Positions 17,755-26,002 of a DNA stretch of 41,480 nt are shown here, piece after piece. The stretch comes from CAYZRY01 sp964630225 (GTDB taxonomy: Bacteria; Bacillota_I; Bacilli_A; RF39; UBA660): assembly GCA_964630225.1 (NCBI GenBank), contig CAZVUK010000007.1:1-41480 (forward strand), given 5' to 3'. The notes under the pieces are model-generated. The model had not been told where the DNA came from, did not search any database, and saw nothing but the letters and a program-made list of their open reading frames with translations. Position numbers and translations under genes: made by a program. Each line of letters starts with the position of its first letter. Position 1 is the first letter of the stretch.

Positions 17755-18363
17755 TTACGTAAATTGGGCCAAAGTTATAATAAATTGCTTGTTTGTTGGC
17801 TTGGCTTTTTCAATATCGATGGTGTTGCCAAAAATTTCGTCGCAGGTATCCAAATCAGCCATGAGCCAGGCTTTTTCAATCGTATATCGAATCTGTCTTT
17901 CGATGTTCGATGTGCTACAGTTGTATCTAGTGGCTAAAGAATTATATATTTCATTTAATTTGTAATCTTTTCGACTAAGATAAATCGCTTCTTTGATAAA
18001 TTTATACCCACTGAGATGATTAGCAACCCCAAGTTTCTTAAGCAACTGACCCACGTCACTTAGATCTTTTTTTATGAGTTGCATCATTTCATACTCGATT
18101 AAAACAGCATTAAAAGGAGCAAAAAAATATCTTACTCTTTCGCCGTGATGCCGGAGCTTGGCAGCTTTACTACTCACGAGAAAAACTAGAGCACAGTTGT
18201 ACCTATCCTCATAATTTTCTTCATCACATATTACTATGTCTTGGTCACAATCAAAGGCATCTTTTTCAAAATGGACTTCGACTACTTCGTGATCATTAAA
18301 ATACTCACTCACAGCTTTGCTACACTGCTTATTAGAGGTAGCGATAAGCATCCTAATAATCAT
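17755..18363 (-). CDS. Spo0A-like transcription regulator with degenerate receiver
   Basis: The C-terminal half (about 108-200) matches the Spo0A DNA-binding domain across its length: LGVANHLSGYKFIKEAI, YNSLATRYNCSTSNIERQIR, IEKAWLMADLD, then FGNTI and KAKPTNKQFI. The N-terminal 90 residues keep a receiver-like pattern (MLIATSN; DIVICDEEN with D47 at the phospho-acceptor place; VFLVSS; FFAPFN). The acidic pair of beta-1 is replaced by ATSN, and the invariant Lys of beta-5 (normally KPF) is Ala82. Phosphorelay control is thus unlikely. At 202 residues it is shorter than Spo0A (about 267). I start at the ATG at 18363 after AAAGGAA; a TTG one codon earlier is possible. Its target genes are unknown. 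Confidence 0.88.
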   Translation of the reverse strand: MIIRMLIATSNKQCSKAVSEYFNDHEVVEVHFEKDAFDCDQDIVICDEENYEDRYNCALVFLVSSKAAKLRHHGERVRYFFAPFNAVLIEYEMMQLIKKDLSDVGQLLKKLGVANHLSGYKFIKEAIYLSRKDYKLNEIYNSLATRYNCSTSNIERQIRYTIEKAWLMADLDTCDEIFGNTIDIEKAKPTNKQFIITLAQFT

Positions 18364-18426
18364 CAAGTTATTCCTTTCAACTACAATCTAATTATATCCA
18401 GGAATTTAACTCTTTTCATTAATTTA

Positions 18427-18455
18427 AAGAAAAAAAGTTATCTATTGACAACTTT
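18427..18455 (-). terminator. Terminator of the pgk-tpiA operon
   Basis: 9-bp stem with one G-U pair (18434-18442 with 18447-18455, AATA loop) followed on the minus strand by seven T. A -10 TATAAT for the Spo0A-like gene lies just downstream, near 18390. Confidence 0.8.
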
Positions 18456-19116
18456 TAACTATTGTATTTAATTCTTGGGCACTGCTGGATGCTTTACCTA
18501 TTAGGTAGCCATCAATTTCTTCTATTTTATTTAGTTCATCGATGTTTGAGGCTTTGACGCTTCCACCATAAAGTACTTTGAATTCAGGATATAAACTCTT
18601 TATGAATTTGACTGTTTTGCTTATTTCTTCATTAGTTGGAGTAAGGCCCGTACCTATTGCCCAAACCGGCTCGTAAGCGATGATTACGTTGTTACTACTT
18701 CCTTCGAGACACGATTTTAATTGCATGTTTACAACCGCTTCGGTTATTCCAAGTTCGTACTCCTCTTTAGTCTCACCGACGCAAAGAATCGGCGTAAGTT
18801 CTGCTTCTAGTGCCGTCTTTAGTTTTTTATTAACTAGCTGATTTGTTTCATTTTGCATTTTTCTGCGTTCCGAGTGCCCGACTATTACATAATCGCAAGC
18901 AAGCGATCTTAACTGGGTAGCTGTAACTTCGCCGGTTGCTGAAGCATCGTTTCCAATTGCAAGATCTTGTGCAGCAAGTTTGTAAAAATCAAACATCGAT
19001 AGAAATGGAAAAGATGGACAAAAGATGACGTCTCCACCTATAAACTCTCTTAAAAACGTTTCAACATCATTTTTATTTAGATATGCTTTTTGATTAGCTA
19101 CGATTATTTTAGTCAT
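18442..19116 (-). CDS. tpiA: Triosephosphate isomerase (short form)
   Basis: Interconverts dihydroxyacetone phosphate and glyceraldehyde-3-phosphate. Catalytic residues are kept: Asn and Lys in ANQKAYL (usually ANWKMN), His in VIVGHSERR, Glu in IAYEPVWAIGTG, and the phosphate loop LYGGSVKASN. The protein is only 224 residues against about 250 for the family. Loss is spread through surface helices, not at either end, so it is not a truncation. AAAGGGGAAAAG precedes the ATG, which overlaps the end of the glycosyltransferase gene by 8 bases. It is last in the pgk operon. Confidence 0.96.
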   Translation of the reverse strand: MTKIIVANQKAYLNKNDVETFLREFIGGDVIFCPSFPFLSMFDFYKLAAQDLAIGNDASATGEVTATQLRSLACDYVIVGHSERRKMQNETNQLVNKKLKTALEAELTPILCVGETKEEYELGITEAVVNMQLKSCLEGSSNNVIIAYEPVWAIGTGLTPTNEEISKTVKFIKSLYPEFKVLYGGSVKASNIDELNKIEEIDGYLIGKASSSAQELNTIVKSCQ

Positions 19117-20335
19117 TCTTTTCCCCTTTAAAAGCAGAAACTATCTTATCTGCAAAACTCTTTTTCTGATTCTTAATAGCTCTTTCATAAACAACCGCAA
19201 CACGTTCTCCGTAATATTTAGAGCTATGTATTTCAGCATTTACCTTAGCTTGATTCGAAACTGTTTTTAGTAATTCCGGTTTGTTTTTTAACTTTAGTAT
19301 TTTGTCGATATATTGTTTTTCAGTTTTAAAGATAAAACCGTTTAAACCATCTACAACTGTCGTATTAAAACTTTCATCATCAATACAAATTGGCGGTATC
19401 GCTCCGGCCATTGCTTCGATAACAGTTAGTCCTTGAGTTTCACTAGTTGATGCCGTTGCAAAAACAGTAGACATTTGATAATAAGCCGTTATTTCTTCGG
19501 TCGGTACGCGCCCTGCAAAGATAACATAATCTTCCATTTGTTCTTTTTTAACATACTCTTTATATGTGTCTGAATCTGGCCCAGAGCCAATTATAAGTAG
19601 CTTGATATTCTCAGCTTTTTCTAAAAACTTTTTATGCGCCTTAAGAAGGAACATAATATTTTTTTCAGAAGCTATTCTGCCAACGAAAGTAATGACAAAG
19701 TCATTATCACTGATTCCGTGATTTTTCTTTAAAGTTTTGACTAGTTTTTTATTTATATTCTCAGGATAAAATTTTTCTATTTCAATTCCAGTAGGAATAA
19801 TGTGAATAACTCTTGAATAACCATACTTTTCAGTAAATAAATCATACGTTTTCTTCGTAGGTACAATAAGTTCATCGAGTGTTTTATCGCAGTAAAAACT
19901 CGTCAAATATTCGACTATCTTTTTGCTTGATTTATCAAAGTATCCTTTAGTTATATAGTGGATATAATCTTCATACATCGTATGATATGTATGAACAAGA
20001 GGTATATCAAACTGTTTAGCAAATATGCGTCCAAAAGTTCCTATACCGAACTCAGTGTGAGTGTGAATTACATCTAGTTTCCACTTTCTAATTATATTGA
20101 TCGCTCTGACTGGATATATTCCGGTTAAACGATAATCATATATTCCAAGCGGAATACCTGGAATACGTAAAACTTTCTTATTGTCTTCGAGTTTATACTT
20201 AGTGCTCGAATTGTTAACTGTAACGACAAAGACCTGATGACCCATTTTCTCTAGAGCATTTTTAAGCATATTAACACTCGTTGAAACTCCATTTATATAT
20301 GGGGGGTACGTATCACTAAACAGTCCTATTCTCAT
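19109..20335 (-). CDS. GT4 glycosyltransferase, probable diacylglycerol glucosyltransferase
   Basis: This 408-residue GT-B enzyme opens MRIGLFSDTYPPYINGVSTS, the hallmark of the group containing Acholeplasma monoglucosyldiacylglycerol synthase and streptococcal relatives. Other marks are HTHTEFGIGTFGR, HTYHTMYEDY, IIPTGIEIEKF, FVGRIASEKN and the E-x7-E sugar-nucleotide site in TSETQGLTVIEAMA. Such enzymes put glucose on diacylglycerol at the inner membrane face. The ATG at 20335 lies 9 bases after AGGAG; an in-frame ATG at 20344 abuts that site and is less likely. It overlaps the UPF0104 gene and tpiA on either side, so all are co-transcribed. The lipid acceptor is inferred by similarity. Confidence 0.85.
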   Translation of the reverse strand: MRIGLFSDTYPPYINGVSTSVNMLKNALEKMGHQVFVVTVNNSSTKYKLEDNKKVLRIPGIPLGIYDYRLTGIYPVRAINIIRKWKLDVIHTHTEFGIGTFGRIFAKQFDIPLVHTYHTMYEDYIHYITKGYFDKSSKKIVEYLTSFYCDKTLDELIVPTKKTYDLFTEKYGYSRVIHIIPTGIEIEKFYPENINKKLVKTLKKNHGISDNDFVITFVGRIASEKNIMFLLKAHKKFLEKAENIKLLIIGSGPDSDTYKEYVKKEQMEDYVIFAGRVPTEEITAYYQMSTVFATASTSETQGLTVIEAMAGAIPPICIDDESFNTTVVDGLNGFIFKTEKQYIDKILKLKNKPELLKTVSNQAKVNAEIHSSKYYGERVAVVYERAIKNQKKSFADKIVSAFKGEKND

Positions 20336-21338
20336 TATTATCATCTCCTGTTAAACTAAATAATATTCCACCTACTATTATACCAAAATGGTAGGTTACA
20401 AATCTCCAAATTAACATAATGGCCGAAAGTCTTCCGTAGGTTACAAACTTTTTAAAAAAATCCAGAAAGCTATACTCTATTCCGCCCGTTCCTCCTGGAG
20501 TTGGCACAAAGGCCGCTATTGTTGTAACATAGGCTGATGCGACAAGCATTTCTAATAATGGGGTCGAAATGCTACTATCGACTGCTTTAAAGATGAATAT
20601 CGGGATTGCAAAGTATATAAGTAATCCTACTGTATTATAAAAAAGTCCCAGAGCAATCGTTTTTTTATTCTTTCTTAAAATGATTATCCCCTCATGAAAC
20701 TCATCTATCTTATCTTCGATACGATCTAATTTTTCTTTATATTTCTTAATAATTTTTAGTTTGCTAAATAGCTTTATAAAGAAAACCGCTACTTTTTTGG
20801 TTACTTTTGTTGAAAAACTAATAAATATTAAAACAATTGCTACCCCTAAATTAACTAAATATCCGATGATGATTAACTTCTTTAGTAAAAGACTATCGGG
20901 AAATATTTGATATAAACTATTCATAATAACAGCAACTGTTGTCAAAAAGACTAAGGCTATTTGATAAATAATAAAATCTTGAATAATTATATTGGTTGTT
21001 TGAGCTAAACTTAAACCTGTTTTGCTTAGCATATATACTTGCATCGGCTGTCCACCTGTTGCAAATGGAGTAATACCGTTAAAGAACTGAGTTATAATTA
21101 TCTGACGGAAAATTTGTGTAAACTTTGTTTTTTTTGGATAATTTTTTACTATGACGTGAAGTGCTAAAGACTTGATTGCCCAAAAGATAAGCATAGCAAT
21201 AAGAGCTATTACTATCCAAAGATACTTGGTGTTTTGAAAGGCTTTTACTGTCGTTTCAAAGTCATCTTTTATTGCTAAAAAGATAACAAGACAAGAAAAG
21301 ATAATGAGCAGTATGCTATTTTTCTTTATACTTTTCAT
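20316..21338 (-). CDS. UPF0104 (LPG synthase TM / flippase-like) integral membrane protein
   Basis: A 340-residue polytopic protein with seven or eight hydrophobic helices. It bears family marks FFNGITPFATGGQPMQVYML and, near the C-terminus, FVPTPGGTGGIEYSFL. This is the membrane domain of lysylphosphatidylglycerol synthases (MprF) without the catalytic half. Stand-alone members are suspected lipid or glycolipid translocases. It sits directly before a GT4 lipid glucosyltransferase, which suits a role in moving or delivering the glycolipid. Its ATG shares bases with the pgk stop (TAATG), giving coupled translation. Confidence 0.88.
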   Translation of the reverse strand: MKSIKKNSILLIIFSCLVIFLAIKDDFETTVKAFQNTKYLWIVIALIAMLIFWAIKSLALHVIVKNYPKKTKFTQIFRQIIITQFFNGITPFATGGQPMQVYMLSKTGLSLAQTTNIIIQDFIIYQIALVFLTTVAVIMNSLYQIFPDSLLLKKLIIIGYLVNLGVAIVLIFISFSTKVTKKVAVFFIKLFSKLKIIKKYKEKLDRIEDKIDEFHEGIIILRKNKKTIALGLFYNTVGLLIYFAIPIFIFKAVDSSISTPLLEMLVASAYVTTIAAFVPTPGGTGGIEYSFLDFFKKFVTYGRLSAIMLIWRFVTYHFGIIVGGILFSLTGDDNNENRTV

Positions 21339-22516
21339 TACTTTTCACTTATATTTGCAACTCCAGGAAGTTCCTTTCCTTCCATGAACTCAAGAGTGGC
21401 TCCACCACCTGTTGATGCATGACTAACTTTATCTTTAAATCCCAGTTTAGATGCTGCAGCCACACTGTCTCCGCCACCTAAGACCGAATAATCTACCTGA
21501 ATCACCGCTTCTAATAAACTTCTGGTTCCATCGGTATAGTTATCAAACTCGAAGACTCCGACTGGTCCATTCCAAAATACTGTTTTAGATTTTAATATTA
21601 TTTCTTTAAACTTTTCTGCCGAAGCTGGTCCAATATCTAAACCTTGTTCATCATCGCCAATTTCAAGACTACTACAAAATCTATTTTCTGCTTCGTTAGA
21701 AAAATCTTTAGCAACGTGAAAGTCTATCGGAAGATGTATTTTATCTGGATATTTTTCTAAAAGTCCTTTGGCATAATCTAAGCTGGCAGCATCGAGAATC
21801 GATGTTCCTATATTTATGCCCTGGGCTTTTAAGAAAGTGTAGGCCATTCCTCCAGCAATAATCATCTGATCGGCTTTTTCAACTAAATTGTTGATAATTG
21901 CTATTTTATCGGTAACTTTTGCCCCACCCATAATAACGGTGAATGGTCTTTCAGGATTTTTAAGCCCTTCAAGTTCAGTGACTTCTTTTTCCATTAGAAA
22001 TCCGACCGCTGATGGCAAATGGCTTCCAATTCCAACGTTTGAAGCGTGTGCGCGATGCGCTGTTCCAAAAGCATCGTTTATAAATATATCTCCAAGGCTA
22101 GCCCAGTAGGCACCAAGCTCAGGGTCATTACCGCTTTCCTTCTTTCCGTTTAAATCTTCGTAACGAGTATTTTGAACTAAAACGATATCCCCTTCATTCA
22201 TCGAATTAATCGCAGACTCTAGAGTCTCTCCCCTTGTTTCTTCGATAAAGTTGATATCTCTTCCGAGTAGTTCGGTGAGCGCCTTGGCAACCGGTGCCAA
22301 ATTATTCTTAGCTATATCAGCTTCTTCTTTTACGCGACCTAAGTGTGAAAAAAGAATTACTTTAGCGCCGTGATCTAAGGCATAATTAATTGTTGGCAAA
22401 CTCTCAACCAAGCGATTATTATCAGTAATTTTATCGCCCTTCATAGGGACATTAAAATCACACCTGATTAATACTTTTTTACCTTTCAAATCATAATCTC
22501 TAATTGTTTTTTTCAT
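21338..22516 (-). CDS. pgk: Phosphoglycerate kinase
   Basis: Makes ATP and 3-phosphoglycerate from 1,3-bisphosphoglycerate. The 392 residues include VLIRCDFNVPM, the substrate-binding LFSHLGRVKEE, NDAFGTAHRAHAS, VMGGAKVTDKIAII, FWNGPVGVFEFDNY and the nucleotide loop LGGGDSVAAASKLGF followed by STGGGATLEF. The ATG at 22516 is preceded by GGAGG; an upstream in-frame extension is not supported. It heads the operon pgk-UPF0104-GT4-tpiA. Confidence 0.98.
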   Translation of the reverse strand: MKKTIRDYDLKGKKVLIRCDFNVPMKGDKITDNNRLVESLPTINYALDHGAKVILFSHLGRVKEEADIAKNNLAPVAKALTELLGRDINFIEETRGETLESAINSMNEGDIVLVQNTRYEDLNGKKESGNDPELGAYWASLGDIFINDAFGTAHRAHASNVGIGSHLPSAVGFLMEKEVTELEGLKNPERPFTVIMGGAKVTDKIAIINNLVEKADQMIIAGGMAYTFLKAQGINIGTSILDAASLDYAKGLLEKYPDKIHLPIDFHVAKDFSNEAENRFCSSLEIGDDEQGLDIGPASAEKFKEIILKSKTVFWNGPVGVFEFDNYTDGTRSLLEAVIQVDYSVLGGGDSVAAASKLGFKDKVSHASTGGGATLEFMEGKELPGVANISEK

Positions 22517-22536
22517 ATTTCCTCCACAATAAGTCA

Positions 22537-22545
22537 ATTATATCA
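22537..22545 (-). promoter_or_regulatory. Extended -10 promoter of the pgk operon
   Basis: Minus strand TGATATAAT (22537-22545), an extended -10 with no convincing -35 at 17 nt. The inferred leader is short. Confidence 0.6.
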
Positions 22546-22600
22546 TAATTGCTATTATAATTTTAAAACTGTTATCATTTTTTTGTTTTTCTTATGTATA

Positions 22601-22639
22601 TAAAAATAAAAGACTATTGTCAAAGCGCGACAACAGTCT
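22601..22639 (-). terminator. Terminator of the gap-prepilin unit
   Basis: 11-bp stem with one G-U pair (22611-22621 with 22629-22639, 7-nt loop), then TTTTATTTTT on the minus strand. It is the most stable-looking hairpin in the window. Confidence 0.85.
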
Positions 22640-22658
22640 AATGTATTATTTAATCTTA

Positions 22659-23207
22659 TCATCTATTATAGCCATTAGCTATTATTCTAAGACCATAATT
22701 ATCATCTAGATCTTCATGATAAACGGGTATATTTATTTTATATATCGTAAGCGATGGAATCTGGGTATGAAGTCCTTTACCTATTGTTTGCTCTAACATA
22801 AATTCTGGCTTGATAGTTGTAAATTGTGGTTCACTAGTTTCATAGATTATTCCATCATAACTGATATACTTCGAAGTATAGGTGTTATCATCTTCATCTT
22901 TGTAGTTGGCACTTAGAATCTCCAGCTTTTTAGCTGTACCATTTTTAAAATACAGGGCAACACAGTCGGTGTTAGTTCCAAGAGCTGTGCTACAATACTC
23001 CGCACGCTCAAGGACATTGTCAGTAATATCGTTTTGGATTGCGAGCGTTATTCTCGTGCGATAACCCGTCATATCTTTAACTAAACTTGCATATCGCTGT
23101 TTTTCACGGTAGTTGGTGACAATCGAAAACATACCTAGTGCCAATATCATGACAAAGGAGAATGAAAGTATCAATTCAATTACTGAGAAACCGCGATTAT
23201 TTTTCAT
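22659..23207 (-). CDS. Orphan type IV prepilin-like protein
   Basis: This 182-residue protein starts MKNNRGFSVIELILSFSF, a class III prepilin leader: short basic N-terminus, Gly6-Phe7 cleavage site, Glu at +5 of the mature chain, and a hydrophobic helix to about residue 29. The globular part has a Cys pair (YCSTALGTNTDC) that may form a disulfide. Minor pseudopilins of competence (ComGD/GF) or secretion systems look like this, but no pilus ATPase, platform protein or prepilin peptidase lies nearby. It begins 10 bases after gap ends, with AGGAATAT before the ATG, so it is co-transcribed with gap. Its partners must be elsewhere. Confidence 0.85.
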   Translation of the reverse strand: MKNNRGFSVIELILSFSFVMILALGMFSIVTNYREKQRYASLVKDMTGYRTRITLAIQNDITDNVLERAEYCSTALGTNTDCVALYFKNGTAKKLEILSANYKDEDDNTYTSKYISYDGIIYETSEPQFTTIKPEFMLEQTIGKGLHTQIPSLTIYKINIPVYHEDLDDNYGLRIIANGYNR

Positions 23208-23217
23208 ATATTCCTAC

Positions 23218-24219
23218 TTATTCAGTCATTTTATGAGCTGTTCTAACCATCTGCGCTGAATAGCCCATTTCATTATCATACCAAGCAACTATTTTAATTA
23301 GTTGTTTTCCATTTGCTTCAACAATAGATGTTGAAAGCCCATCGACAAGCGCTCCACAGTGCGAACCGATTACATCACTTGAAACGATTGGATCTTCGGT
23401 ATAGTTAAGCGTCTCATTAACATTGTTTTTTAAAACAGCATTTATCTCTTCGACACTGGTCTTTTTCTTAAGTTCTAGGACTAAATCAATTACCGATCCG
23501 GTTGTAACTGGAACTCTTAAAGCAACTCCGTCTAACTTTCCTTTTAGGCTCGGAACGACTAAACCAATTGCACTTGCTGCTCCGGTAGATGTCGGCACGA
23601 TATTAGCTGCTGCTGCTCTTCCACGTCTTGATGCTATTCCTTTTCTATGTGGAACATCAAGTGTCGATTGATCATTTGTATATGCGTGAACGGTTGTCAT
23701 AAATCCTTTTTCAACACCAAATTTTTCTTCGATTACTTTTAGGACTGGTGCTAGGCAGTTCGTTGTACAAGATGCTGCTGAAGCTATTTTTTCACTTCCA
23801 TCTAATTCGTCATCATTGACATTGAATACGATCGTTTTCATATCTCCTTTACCAGGAGCAGAGATAAGCACTTTTTTAGCCCCAGCATTGATGTGAGCCA
23901 TAGCTTTTTCATCACTTGTGAAAATACCTGTGCACTCAAAGACTAAATCCACATCTAAATCGCCCCAAGGCAATTTGCTTGGATCACTTTCTGCATAGAC
24001 AGTAATTCTTCGATCCCCAACGACTATTTCGTTTCCTTCATAACTTATTTCATCTGCTCTATAAGTTCTATGACTAGTGTCATATTTAAGTAGATAAGCT
24101 AGTTGCTCTGCATCCGTCAAATCATTGATTGCAACTACCTCAAATTCTGGATCTTCCTCCATTATACGAAAGACTAGTCTACCTATTCTTCCGAAACCAT
24201 TAATAGCAATTTTTTTCAT
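23218..24219 (-). CDS. gap: Glyceraldehyde-3-phosphate dehydrogenase
   Basis: NAD-dependent oxidation and phosphorylation of glyceraldehyde-3-phosphate. Full length at 333 residues: NAD-binding INGFGRIGRLVFR, VAINDLTD, DVDLVFECTG, the catalytic SAASCTTNCLAP (Cys near 150), TTVHAYTND (His), RRGRAAAANIVPTSTGAA and WYDNEMGYS. AGGAGG precedes the ATG. It is followed by the prepilin gene in the same transcript. Confidence 0.98.
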   Translation of the reverse strand: MKKIAINGFGRIGRLVFRIMEEDPEFEVVAINDLTDAEQLAYLLKYDTSHRTYRADEISYEGNEIVVGDRRITVYAESDPSKLPWGDLDVDLVFECTGIFTSDEKAMAHINAGAKKVLISAPGKGDMKTIVFNVNDDELDGSEKIASAASCTTNCLAPVLKVIEEKFGVEKGFMTTVHAYTNDQSTLDVPHRKGIASRRGRAAAANIVPTSTGAASAIGLVVPSLKGKLDGVALRVPVTTGSVIDLVLELKKKTSVEEINAVLKNNVNETLNYTEDPIVSSDVIGSHCGALVDGLSTSIVEANGKQLIKIVAWYDNEMGYSAQMVRTAHKMTE

Positions 24220-24243
24220 ATTTCCTCCTTATTTTACATATTA

Positions 24244-24272
24244 ATTTTATCACTGGCTTTTTCATTAATCAA
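24244..24272 (-). promoter_or_regulatory. gap promoter
   Basis: Minus strand: -35 TTGATT (24267-24272), 17-nt spacer ending TGA, -10 TAAAAT (24244-24249), so partly extended. The -35 overlaps the last codons of the nucleoside kinase gene. Confidence 0.65.
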
Positions 24273-25926
24273 CTTTAAAACAACTTCCACCGATAAATTC
24301 TCTGATTATCGAATCATCGGGTATTTCATCTGCTGGAAGTGGTAAGAAAGTTCTCAGCATGTTTATCAGACGCCTTGCTTCTTCATAGTTCTCAGATCTT
24401 GGATTTACTGAGTACAGAAGTGGTTCAACATATACTTTTAAGACACTAAGTTCATATAAAAGAGCCGTGTTAAAAGTAGCGTTAGCCTCATCCTGGTATG
24501 GGAAAATGTATTTTTCTTCGCCTTCTCTTACTGATGGCCACATCGTCATTGTCGTATCGACAGTGTTTCCGCGTGTTTTATTATCTCTAACTATGCGACG
24601 AAGCATACGATTGTCCGAAGTAGAAATGCGGTTGTGTTCATCAATATTTATTCCGGTTGCCGGAGATATATAAATTTTAAACTTCTTGTTTCTGTTTACC
24701 GAAGATAAAATTTTAGGATTTAAAGCGTGTATCCCTTCAATAATTAATATCTCATCATCAAACATTACCATTTCATTAATGAATTCTGGTTCACCCTTTA
24801 CAAAGTTATAGGTCGGAGCAATAATTTTTTCCCCTTTTAATAACTTGGCGATATTCTCATTAAATAAATCCAGATTTATTGCTTCCAAACATTCATAGTC
24901 ATAACTGCCATCTTCTTTTTTAGGATTGTCTTTACGTGAAACAAAGTAATCATCCATCGATATTTTTTTAGGTACCATACCGAAAGATCTTAAATAATTA
25001 CTAAGTTTTAGACTTGTTGTCGTTTTACCTGATGACGATGGACCCGCTATTAAAATAACTTTAATTCTATCTTTATGATTATATATTTCTCTACTAATAT
25101 TAAGCAATCTATTACTTTGAATAGTTTCATCTATTCTAATTAGCGATCCTGCTATTCCGTTACTAATTAGACTATTTAAGTCTGTTACGTTTGAAACTTT
25201 CATAATCTTAGCCCATTCATGATGCTCTTTAAAGACATCAAATAGTTGGGGATGATGAACGTATTTTCTAATTTTATCTGGATTGTACGTCGTCGGATAC
25301 ATAAGGACAAAACCGCGACTGTTCAAATACTCTAATTCAAATCTATCGATTTGACCTGTCGAAACAGGCATCTCACTAAAGTAAAAATCATACATGTCAC
25401 CAAGTTTATATAATGTTACATAACTATTAGTATTGTATTTTAATACTCCTGCTTTAGATGGATATCCTATTTTGTTAAAGTAATCGATCGCTTCTAAACG
25501 TCTTACGTTGCTTTTAATAATACGCAAATTAGCTTTAGATATCTCTCTCATCATATCTTCTATTTTAGCGACACTCTCTCTTGTTATCTGTCTGCTTAGT
25601 TCGATGTATAAACCTTTATCGATAGAATGTCTAACCATTACTTCGGTAGTATCTCCAAATAGTTTTTTTACAGAATATATAGTCAAATAGATTAGTCCAT
25701 TAAAATAAACACGATTCGCATCGCGATCAGTCATATCATAAAAACTAATTTTAGCATCTTTATCGACAGTATCGCTCAGGTTACGATACAGATAATCTTC
25801 TTTGACCATAATAATTGGATATTGAAAATGATTTTGATACAGTTTAGCTAATTCTTCAAAACTTGTTCCAGCGGTCACTTCGATCTCTTTATCCATTATT
25901 TGCAATTTAACTTTTTGTTCAATCAT
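24265..25926 (-). CDS. Nucleoside (uridine-type) kinase fused to TGS and ThrRS-like domains
   Basis: A 553-residue protein of the Udk-like family. It has an N-terminal TGS domain (about 6-66), a region like the threonyl-tRNA synthetase second additional domain (HSIDKGLYIEL, then a helix-rich stretch), and a C-terminal P-loop kinase of the phosphoribulokinase/uridine kinase fold. The P-loop is IAGPSSSGKTTTS (near 295), followed by KKISMDDYFVSR, and IIEGIHALNP supplies the base-binding region. Such fused kinases are common in Firmicutes and Thermotogae, and their substrate is rarely tested. It may phosphorylate uridine or cytidine. AGAGGTTAAG precedes the ATG. Confidence 0.88.
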   Translation of the reverse strand: MIEQKVKLQIMDKEIEVTAGTSFEELAKLYQNHFQYPIIMVKEDYLYRNLSDTVDKDAKISFYDMTDRDANRVYFNGLIYLTIYSVKKLFGDTTEVMVRHSIDKGLYIELSRQITRESVAKIEDMMREISKANLRIIKSNVRRLEAIDYFNKIGYPSKAGVLKYNTNSYVTLYKLGDMYDFYFSEMPVSTGQIDRFELEYLNSRGFVLMYPTTYNPDKIRKYVHHPQLFDVFKEHHEWAKIMKVSNVTDLNSLISNGIAGSLIRIDETIQSNRLLNISREIYNHKDRIKVILIAGPSSSGKTTTSLKLSNYLRSFGMVPKKISMDDYFVSRKDNPKKEDGSYDYECLEAINLDLFNENIAKLLKGEKIIAPTYNFVKGEPEFINEMVMFDDEILIIEGIHALNPKILSSVNRNKKFKIYISPATGINIDEHNRISTSDNRMLRRIVRDNKTRGNTVDTTMTMWPSVREGEEKYIFPYQDEANATFNTALLYELSVLKVYVEPLLYSVNPRSENYEEARRLINMLRTFLPLPADEIPDDSIIREFIGGSCFKVD

Positions 25927-25970
25927 CTTAACCTCTTTCTATTCTACTAATAGTTTATCATAAATACATT

Positions 25971-26002
25971 AAAAAAGAAGTTATTTTTTAGTATTAACTT
26001 CT
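25971..26002 (-). terminator. Terminator of the yvcK-whiA operon
   Basis: 8-bp stem AGAAGTTA/TAACTTCT (25976-25983 with 25995-26002), then six T on the minus strand. The whiA stop codon lies in the loop-proximal part. Confidence 0.78.
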
